From Datnioides undecimradiatus (taxonomy: Eukaryota > Chordata > Actinopteri > Lobotiformes > Datnioididae): a stretch of 64,000 nucleotides of DNA. The notes beneath the pieces are model-generated. The model was not told the DNA's origin. It did no database searches and was given only the letters and a program-made list of their open reading frames with translations. A program made the translations under genes and the position numbers. Position 1 is the stretch's first letter, and every line of letters starts with the position of its first letter. The stretch is from the NCBI GenBank assembly GCA_008933995.1, contig WARS01000031.1:4999979-5063978 (forward strand), given 5' to 3'. Positions 36,001 to 46,714 of this stretch are shown piece by piece.

Positions 36001-39000
36001 AACTAAAAAAAAAAAAGAAAAAAACCCAACTCACAACACAACTCAATGCAACTGTCTGTACCTTTGGGCATATAAAGACCTGCGTAAGCCTGACAACCAC
36101 TCTGCTGCTCTGTGATCCTTATGCATCAGACCAGAAAAAATCCAAACAAACCAAACAACTGCTTAACAAGGAAGTTGTGTCACTGGAGTTAAGTCACTGA
36201 GGGTTTGCCTGTACCCGCTGGTAGACTGTGAAATACTTTGTCGACTGGAATGTTGCTGTGAATATTTGTCATCTATTGTACGCTGTGGTGTCTTGCAGCA
36301 ACAAAGTGCTAAAATGTAGGTCATGTATTGCAGGTTGAGATGGTATTTAGAGCCTTTTTCAGAGCTTTCTTCCTGTGATAAAGTCTATGAAATAAACCGC
36401 ACACAGTGCACAATAATGATGCGAGAGCCCAACTAAGCTTATTATTTCACAATGTTGCAAACTCAGCGCAACATCTTTCGTTGTTAAACAGTTTTTTTCC
36501 TGCATTTTTAGGTAATTAGGAAGCTTTGAGTGGCTGTAATCACCTTGTTGACCATTTTGCACCTCCAAGGTGGTGAAACATTGAAAGAAATTACATTTAT
36601 GAAACAATTTTGCCACAGTTTACTCTCTTCTATTGAAAATTAGTAACATCTTCATGATTGTATTTGCAATATAAACAGATGAAAAGGGTCACTCGGCTCT
36701 TAAAAACACTTTGGTGCACTCTAGATGAATCACAGATGTTTTGTTGGATGTGGGACGATTAGACAGTATTTCATTCAAACAGATCTTTTGCCAGTCATCA
36801 AAAGAAAGTTCCACTTTTCACAGACCTGAGCAGTTAGATCATCTGGTGTTATGCTGACATTAAACATCTCAAAAGCTTAAAACAAGATGAGTATGTAGTA
36901 CATTCAACAAAAGACCTCCAGGTTTGGACAAACACAAAACTTTACTATAAGAAACAACTCAACCATCCAAACTGGAAAATAACTAAAGAAAAACATACAC
37001 CTCTAACAGAGTGTTATTACTCACTTTTGCTTCATTTTGAGACATCATGCCGTGAGACATGTATTGGTTAAATGATTTAGGTTGCTAGTTTGTATTTTTG
37101 ATCAAACATGTGTTTTTGTTCCTTGCTTAAAATGACACTACCTTCATATGTATCATGTGCCTCCTTTTCTCTCCAACTGTGTGTTTTACAAACTAACGAG
37201 TCACCAAACAGTCCAGATTGTCAACAGCAGTCAAACTACTTTTTACGATCTGCAACCTAACCAGACTTCTCCCCACTCCTCATCTAGTTAATTGTAACTA
37301 CTTGAATGCTTTTGAAATTACAGTGTCTGTCAGCATGCTGGAGCAACATTTTCTGACAAACAAAATACCCTGTGTTATTATTATTATTATTATTACTATC
37401 ATCAACTCTGAATAAATTTTTACTGTTCAGCTCTTATTGCTCATTCGCTGTCTCATTTTTATATTCCAGGAAGTTCCCTCTGAAGCAGGGAGTGTCTGCA
37501 TATAAAATGGTCTGCAGTTCTCTGCTTCATAGGTCAGAAGCTTGTTTATTTTGTCTCTGGCTACGTTCAGTCCCAACAAAATTTACTTTTGTAGCAAAAA
37601 AAAAAAGAAAAACAAATTGAAAATTAAAGCTCCAATAATTGGCATGCATCATATTGCACATATTAATGTTTTGAACTTCCCTCTCCATTTTAACATTTTG
37701 GCTTTTGGTCAGTTCACCATTAATAAAAGTCACAAATTAATGTATTATTATATCATTTATTACTATATTTTAATTCTTTTTTATATATAAAATAAGGCAC
37801 AGTGCTCACCTCTCATCACTCCCTTGGTCCCTTTTTATCTTCACTTCACATACTGTACATTGACAAATCCTCAAATATCACCAGCACCACAGACACACAC
37901 ATAAGATCCAATGAAGAGGGGGAAACATTAATTGGAAAAAAAAGAAGAAAAGAAAAGAAAAAAGAAAAATAATTCATTAACAAATTTTGCTGCTTAAATG
38001 GGACTGCTAGCCAACACTCGTTAGGATGCCTTTATTCACTATCTAATTATTTGCACTGTAGATGCCATGTCCTCTTCTATGACCATGGAAGGCCCCCGCA
38101 GTGCTTTTTCCACCTCTTCCAGCTCCGCCATGCATTCCAGTGCTTCAGCCAGTGACCAGAACCCAGTTCACAGCGGCAGCATCGACCCAGAGGACACTAG
38201 AAGTAGCAGAGTGGTACCAGATGTTGTCGGAGCAGAAGGTGGGAATGGGAATGGCAACGGCAACAGTGGTGGTAGCATCAGGGGTAGCAGTGAGCTGGGA
38301 GGAGGAAGAGGTGCAACATGCCAGGAAGCCCAACCTCATCACCAGATGACACCATCCAAGCGCCGCACCGTACTGAACATCTCTCCACCTCCACAAGACC
38401 TGCTAGATGACAGCCGTATGTCCTGCCAGGATGAAACCTCCCTGGACTCAGAGCAGAGTAACAGCATCTGGATGGATGACTCTCTGTCCAACTTCAGTAT
38501 CATGAGCACCATCTCTTACAATGACAACACAGAGGTACCCCGAAAGTCTCGCAAACGCACCCCTCGCCAGAGGCCTGGTCCCAAGTCTGTGCCTGCAGAG
38601 GAAGCCAGCATGGACGTGTTTGATGCAGACAGTGCCAAAGGTCCACACTTTGTCCTGTCACAGCTAGGCCCTGACAGCAAGACTGGACCAAAAGGAAGGT
38701 TTGTGTGACCCTGTGACTGGTTTTCTCCAGTCTGATCTGCAACTAATTAATTAATTGAATTAACAATTTAATAAGCAATTGTTTCTGCAATTTTTCTAGC
38801 AAAAATGCTGAACAACAGTTTGTCAAACATGAGTCACAGTGAGGTTGGAGAAACAGTGGACGGCATTTTTTCACTGTTTTATACACTAATCGATTAATCC
38901 AATAAAACTCATAGTAAATAATTTGCAGATTAGTTTGTAATTAAAATAATCAGTTGTAGCCCAAAAGATATCCCCACTCTCTGTTGTGTTCAATTACATT

Positions 39001-42000
39001 CAGATCTGGTGACTGCAAAGGCATGTGATTCTCATATTTTTTATATTATACATAGTGAAGCCTCCCATCCTGTTAGGAAGCATCATCATCAGTTATTTCC
39101 CAGTAATTTGTTACTGATCACCGACCAAAGAAAACAATGACTGCATTTACTGAAGGAAATTGTTTACTTAGCAGCTGACCTGCTATTCATTTTGTATTCT
39201 CTCTATGGTAGTTGCACAGTTAGTGAGGTACTCATCCTTTATTCTGTACTATCATTGTCTTAAAGGCCCTTGTGGATAATCTCATACAGCACTCATCCTG
39301 ACTGTCAGAATAGGTATTATTAGTAAATGACACATTGCACAACAGATGGAAATCTTCAACAAACTACTCCGGCTCTAAATTTCCCACCACGCTTTGAGTG
39401 AAGAAGAGCGGTCAGATCAGAGGGGAGGGAGGGGCAGGATACTGAAGTACAAACAATGGTCAGCCACAGTGAATCACAGAGCCTCTGTCAAAGACCTAGG
39501 ATAAGCAGAGCAGATTAAATAAACAGATAACTCTGAATGCTTTAAGAGCTTGGGATAGAATATGCTTGGTTGATGTAGGGCCTGTTAACTCTGCATTGCT
39601 CAGAGCATCATGGGGTGAGGATGGGGGGTCTGGACAAATAAAGACAGGCTCATAATCTGTTAAAGCAAGTTCCAGACATTCTTTGCTTTTTCCACCTCAG
39701 TACCGGATGTCAGATGCCAACTAGGTTGCAGCAGCTAAAATAAAATAGCTGGAAAATGTTTTAATTGTCAGTAATCTAGGTTCTCTTTGCCACAGCTCTG
39801 ATGATCCTCAGACAATTAAACAGAAAGGAGGAACTCTTTTGATGCAATACCCACAGAAGAGTGAGGGGAAGGAGCTGAAGATCCTCGTCCAGCCTGAGAC
39901 TCAGCACCGAGCCCGCTATCTGACCGAAGGCAGCAGAGGGTCGGTGAAGGACCGCACTCAGCAGGGCTTCCCTACTGTAAAGGTAGTCAAACCTTGACTT
40001 GGCCCTTAAACTGAGTTTCTGCTTTAGTGTGCTTTTGTTTAAGGTTAAGTCAATGATTGGATTGCTGCCACAGGCAAATGAAATGTGCGTGTGTGTGAGT
40101 TGTTTACCATTCTTATAGCCATAGGAGCAGTGGAGCAAAAAGTGTCGAATATGTTCCAGATGGAAGAGAAAGGTCATTTGTGTCAATAAGTGGAAAGACT
40201 ATTGTTCTACAGAGACTGAATATGCGCAGTAGGGATGTCCCACTTCTGCTTAATTTGCCACCAAACAGTCTTTTAAGATGTGCTGATACCAGGTCTAATC
40301 AAATATTTGTTTGATACCTGCACTACACTGTGGTTTCCTCCTCGGCATTTCAGAAGCACTGCACCTGTGACAACCTGCCTCTTAGATTTTGGTATTTCTT
40401 GTGTACAGTTGGACATTTGGGTGTTGGTGTGCTCTGAGAACAGGTCAGGGAGTTGATAATACTTTATGAAACTGGAAGTTCTTCCAGTTATTTACCACTA
40501 ATTAACCAGCAGGAATCCATTTTTTTCTTGAGTTTTTTGTTAAACTCACAGGCGCCCATCAGAGACTCCACTATACCGGACTCCACAATATCTTAGCATA
40601 TGTGTTCATAATGAGCCTGAAAAAAAAGGAAAAACTATGTTCTTAACTCCAGAGAGTGCTTCTCTGTTTCAAGGGTGATATGTAACCCAGTGTTCAAACA
40701 GTCTGTTAAAAAGACAGAAATGTTTTCCAATTTGCATCCTTCAAGTCTGCACCGTAGACATCTGGCTTTCTAGTTTCTTTAAGATGGAGAAGGGTCTCTT
40801 CACAGTGGAACAGAAGCCAGACCAGAGACACAGTCCTGTATCTGATCATTAATTTGGTAAGTTTGTTGTTGATGTTAGCCCAGGAAGTGATCTGGAGATG
40901 AATCTGTTCACAAAGCATTGTGCAGATCACTCATCAGCTTGTTTGTACTGTCAGAGCTCATGAAGAGCAGGAGGACCAACATGCAAAAAACACAAACACA
41001 TGTAGGCTTTTAAAAGGCTGAGAAGATTGCATAAGAAGGTAGAGTGAAGATGGGCTGATAAACAAGCTGTGACTAAGTGAGGGGAAGCGCCACAAATGAG
41101 CAGGACACATGAAGCTAAGCTGTTGAGCAACACACTTAGGGCATCTTCTTGACAGGGAGGAAAGTTTACTTAGCATCTGCATTGAGCATCGTCACCATTC
41201 TTATATCTGCTTTATCATCCTGTTGTCTCTTTATACTTTATGTTTGCTTTCCTAGTTTGGTAACATTATTTAATGATGCACATATTGTTTGTGTTTTCCT
41301 TTTTTTTTTTACTTATGTAGCTGGAGGGAGTGAACGAGCCGGTGGTTCTGCAGGTGTTTGTTGGCAACGATACTGGGCGCGTGAAGCCTCATGGATTTTA
41401 CCAAGCTTGCAGGGTGACTGGCCGGAACACCACGGCCTGCAAAGAGGTGGACATTGATGGCACAATTGTCATTGAGGTGTCCCTTGATCCAAGTACCAAC
41501 ATGACACTAGCGTACGTATGGTTGTTAGAATTATGTAATAATTAAAACATTTTTTGGGAAATGTTTAACCACAAACAGAGACCCCTTTTTGCTTTTATGT
41601 TTATCTTAAATCATTTTTAATCACTTCATGCAGAGTTGACTGTGTTGGGATCTTGAAGCTCCGTAATGCGGATGTTGAGGCTCGCATTGGTGTGGCCGGG
41701 TCCAAGAAGAAGAGCACACGCGCTCGCCTGGTTTTTCGGGTCAACATCCCTCGTCCAGATGGTTCAGTGCTCACGCTACAGACTCCGTCATCTCCAATCC
41801 TGTGTAGTAAGTCAGTTTCTACATGTTTGTCTGTGTGGAAGTGGTAATACATGGGTTGGTATATTTGTGTATTGGTGTACCAGCTTGAGATAGTAGATAT
41901 TTGTAAATAGATTCTACAGATTGTCATACAGATAATGGTGTATTATTTCTCTACGGAGCAAAACAAACAGTTGACCTGACACCTAGTTAATAATAATTAT

Positions 42001-45000
42001 TATTCTTAGTTAATAGTAATTATTATTAACTAAGAATAATTATTATTAACTGAGTTAGTTTCTTCTCTTTAACAGCAGATGTCCTGTTTGTAAAGCTAAA
42101 TATAGCCTGAGGTCAGGAGACTTTGTCTTTTGATGTCCACATTTGGAGACAATGTAGAAAGATCCCTCCAGATTCAAGTTTTATTCAATAATGCGCAGAG
42201 TGTAAGGGTGTGGTTGGTTTCATAAACAGGAAAGACGCTTAGGGCCATAAGAAAGTTTCAGTGTAACTGCATTTGAGAGAACTGCTTAGAGAGAGACAGG
42301 GGAGAAAGAGAAGCAAAGGATGAGACAATAGAGGTGTGTGGACTCCTATTGTTTACACAGACCCAGCATGCAATCCAGGGAAATATCTTTCCACAAAACA
42401 AAGAAATTACTAATCCCCCTTGGCATTTGTGCTTGTGTGTGTATGCGTGCAGTGAAAAAGGAAAGGGAGGATGGGAAGAGTAATTTTGTGATTTTTGTCT
42501 TCAGTTTGTTTAGTCTTTTTGCACTTTTGGAGGCCTGTTAGAATTAGCTGTAGCCAAGTTGTAAGAAGATGTTTTATCTGTCAGAGTGACTGTAGCTTTT
42601 GAAAAGTCTTAATTCAATTTCCTAAAAAACCCTGAGAAGATTTATTGTAAAATGTTTATGTATCAGGTGGCAAGTTGTCAGGAGGAGACATCAGCAGAAG
42701 GTTGTTTTATCTTTTTTTGTGGAGTTTTTATTGACATTGAGCTTTCATAATAAGCAAATCTTATTTAAAACACAACATAAATGAACATTTTTAACTGGCT
42801 GATCCATTCGTTTATTACCTGCCTTTCATTTCGACCCTGGTTACATTGATTTCATTCATCTTATATTAATAATATTATTAAAAACTTTTATAATACAGAC
42901 AAGTACTGCAGAAACCATGTTGTTTATCTTATTTGACTAATTTGTCTGAATAAAAATCTGTGACCCCTCCCCAAACACAACATGAGCCTGGTTTAAGCTC
43001 CCATGGTTGTATAATTATTTTATTTTTTTGGTATCAAATTATTCAGGGTAAAAATTGTGCAGTTTTAACAGTCATATTGACATAAAATAGATAAAACTGT
43101 ATTTGTACATTTCCAAGCCCAAGTACATCTCTAGTGCGTTGCTGTTGTAAGGGTTAGCCATTCTTCTCTGGCTGAAAATAGCTGGCAGGGTGTCAGTGGG
43201 TGCCATATGGACACGAGCCCAAACGCTAATATCTCAAAATCAAAGAATCTGTTTCATTTATCAATCAAGAGCACTTTCATAAGAACATAACGATGACAGA
43301 ACAATAAATATTTTGGGGATTTTTGAATGACTTTTGGTTAAAATCATCAGTGAGACGTGTAAAAACAGCTGTTTTTGGCTTGTAACTCTCCCTTCCTCAT
43401 ACATGATACCAAAAAGCTTAATTGCAGGTAATAAAGGAAAGAGGCTGCCACACACTGATTTTATTATTATATTGTCAACTTATATTATGATTGGTATTTC
43501 CAGCTCAGCCTGCAGGTGTGCCGGAGATCCTGAAGAAGTCACTACACAGTTGTTCAGTGAGAGGGGGAGAAGAGGTCTTTATCATTGGCAAAAACTTTCT
43601 TAAAGACACCAAAGTTATATTTCATGAGAATGTTTCAGGTGAGAAATCTGTCTTTCTTTGGACATGTTTGATATTTTTCATATTTTCTCTCCAGTAAACA
43701 TGTTACATCTTCTGTCTGCTCCAGATGAGAAATCATGGAAGGCTGAGGCTGAAATTGACATGGAGCTGTTTCATCAGGTAGAAATCTGATTGTTCTGTTT
43801 TTTTGTACAGAATGATTAATGCCAATTACTAATGAGCTGAGTAGATAGAAGCAGCCATTTCAGATTTGTATGGGGCTTTAGATGTAATCATCTTAAATGG
43901 CTGCTGGTTCAAAGGTTTGAGTAGTCTCATTGTGTTCTGACCTAATTATACTCAATCTCAAAGGCTATACTCAGTGTGTCTCAACAGTCCAGTTTAAACC
44001 TTTGCCCTTGTAAACAAAATGGTCAGAAGCGGATGAATTGATGAATCTGCAGCTAATAGAAACAGTGGATGTCATTTAGTTCTTTTGTTAAAGGTACACT
44101 GTGGAGTTTTCTTGTAAACAGTAAACCATTTTGTTTACATACATTGTTTCTGACTAAAACATATGGTGTTTATCTACAAACCCTAACAAACATGTTAGAA
44201 CAGTTCCTAAATCTAAAAAACATTAAAGCCATAGTAAGGGGTAATTTACAAATAAATGTGTAACAGTTTCATTCCAGCCCTCATCAAACACCTTGTACTT
44301 CACAGTATACCAAGTTTTAAAATTTGGTGTCTGGTGAGACATTCCCATGATAGTGCTATAGGCAACTAGAGCCCCTTTCACACTGCACAAAAAAACACAG
44401 ACACTCACTTGCTCTCTTTTCCAGAAGGGGGAGACAAAAGTTTAGATTGTTCTTTGAAACCTGCACTGTAAAAGTTGGCTTGTGAATTTTACTTTAAATT
44501 TATCAGTCAACAGCCAGTCTGCTCATTATTTTGCTGCCATGGAGCCAGTGCATATTTTCATTACAACCTGCAGTGATGACTGTGATGACTGCTCATCCAA
44601 ATTACCTATATTTTTCTGACTCTTTCTGAATGATCACCCCCAAGAATCACTTGATAGTGAAGGTTCCTCCGTACCAGAATCAGGCCATCACCTCTTCAGT
44701 GTGTGTGGGGATCTATGTGGTGACGAATGCTGGGAGGTCTCATGATGTTCAGCCTTTTACCTACACTCCAGATTCAGGTTTGTTCCAGTCAATGCAGCTT
44801 TTCTGTCTACCAAATCACCACTTTCTCTTCATCTGTCTTCTTTTTGGAGTTAACATGTGGGGAGGTCAGCTTGTTATATAACATGTAACCTTCGGATTAC
44901 CAGGTCCTTATTTACTAAGCACTTTTTAGGTTGGCTGCCCAGTGCCACAGCTGGCTTACTCAGTTTCTCAATCTGAGGGTAAAAAAGCAAGTTGTGTTTT

Positions 45001-46681
45001 AGTTAACCGGCCCAAAAGTTTATTTTTCACATATTTTCTGGACCACAGAAACAAGAGCTGCATCACAGCTTTGTTGAGTTTTTTTTCTTACAATGGTTTT
45101 CTTTACTCAACACCACCCCCTACAGTTCTGTAGGATCAGAGCAAAGATTAGCATTCATAAGCAAGATCTGTTAAGAACTCAATACACAGCCCATTTGTAA
45201 ACACAGGAAACCAGAGTCCACATCCACATTCAGGTATTTCATTAGTACTTATTGATGAAAGGTCAAGCTTTGAAAGAAGTTACTCAAATAAAACAATAGA
45301 CAGAGGCATTTACAGGCCTACCCACCTGATTTTGCATCTTCCGCAACATTTTTCAGCCGTATTTGTCTCTGACTCAGTTCATAATGATAAAATTCTGTGG
45401 ATATTTGTCTTCGCAGCCAGAAATGATGTTCCTGTGAAGAAAGAGATGCCCTCTCCAGTGAAGACTTGTTCATTTGATGAACAAATAAAAGGTTATTTTA
45501 TTTGCTGCCATACTGCACATAAAGCCATTCGCACTCACTTCACAATTGACTGACACTTCTTTGAATAGCTGGGCATAAAGGAACATTATATATCTCCTGC
45601 AGTTCTAGATGGTGCCCTGATGCCTACAATGTTGCCTTCAGTGAAAAGAGAAGATGTCACTCCAATGGAGGTCACCACCAACCTTCAGTCTTCTGGTGTT
45701 TTTAAGGTGATCTCATTAAATGCCTATTTCTTAACTATCACATTGTGATTTAGTTGGATAAAAGTCATTGTCACTTGTCACTTGACATTTGTTATTTGAT
45801 ATTATAAGCTGGTAAAGTACTTCAGCAAGAGAAGTGTTATATTGAACAGTTTTAACTGTGGGCTAATACTTGGCTATGTGTATGTAGAATAAAACTAACT
45901 AGCATCTAAAAGCAAAATAAAAGACATGTTTTGTCTTTTGTGTTTTCTGCAGACTGGTGACCTGTGTCCAGCCCAGCAGAACACAGACATGACTGCAGCC
46001 CATCTAAATAAAAACAGACCATACTCCAACAACCTGTCTCAGCCTGCAGGCGACCCTGACAAAGGCCAGGCTCCTGTTTTTACCAACACAGAGCCGTTAA
46101 GCACTATCCAGAAGCAGGACATAGCAGCTAGTAGTTCATTCTCTGTGCCTGCAGACTCCCTGCTTCAGCAAGGCTCACAGCAGTTCCTACTTGAGCCTAG
46201 AGAGGGCCTAGGGCAGGAGAGGCCCATCAGCAGCTCCGGAGCTGTGGGGAGACTGTGTGCAGAGCCTGCACCTCAACAGCAGCAGTTGCCGCTGTTTCCT
46301 CCGGATGAAGTGGCCCAGCTGGAGGAGGCAGTGAGACAACTTAAGGCCAAAGGGTTCTGTAACTTACCACTTCAGTCCGACAACCCAATGGCCAAACAGC
46401 AGCAACAGCACATCCAGCACCAACAGCAGATCCAAAAACAACAAATTCAGCAGCAACAGCAGCAGCAGCAGCAACAAATTCAGCAACAGCAGCTTCAGCA
46501 GCAGCAACAGCAGCAGGTTTTGGAGAATTTACAGCAGCAGCTGTTTCAGTCACAGATTCAGATGCAGTGCAGCATGTTTCAGGATGCCTCCCAGGGCAAG
46601 AACGCAGAACAGCAGGGCTCAGCACAAGGAGTGGTACCAAACCAGGGGACCCTTTTCCAGCAGGCCCAGCAGCAGCAACAA

Positions 46682-46714
<33 letters not shown>

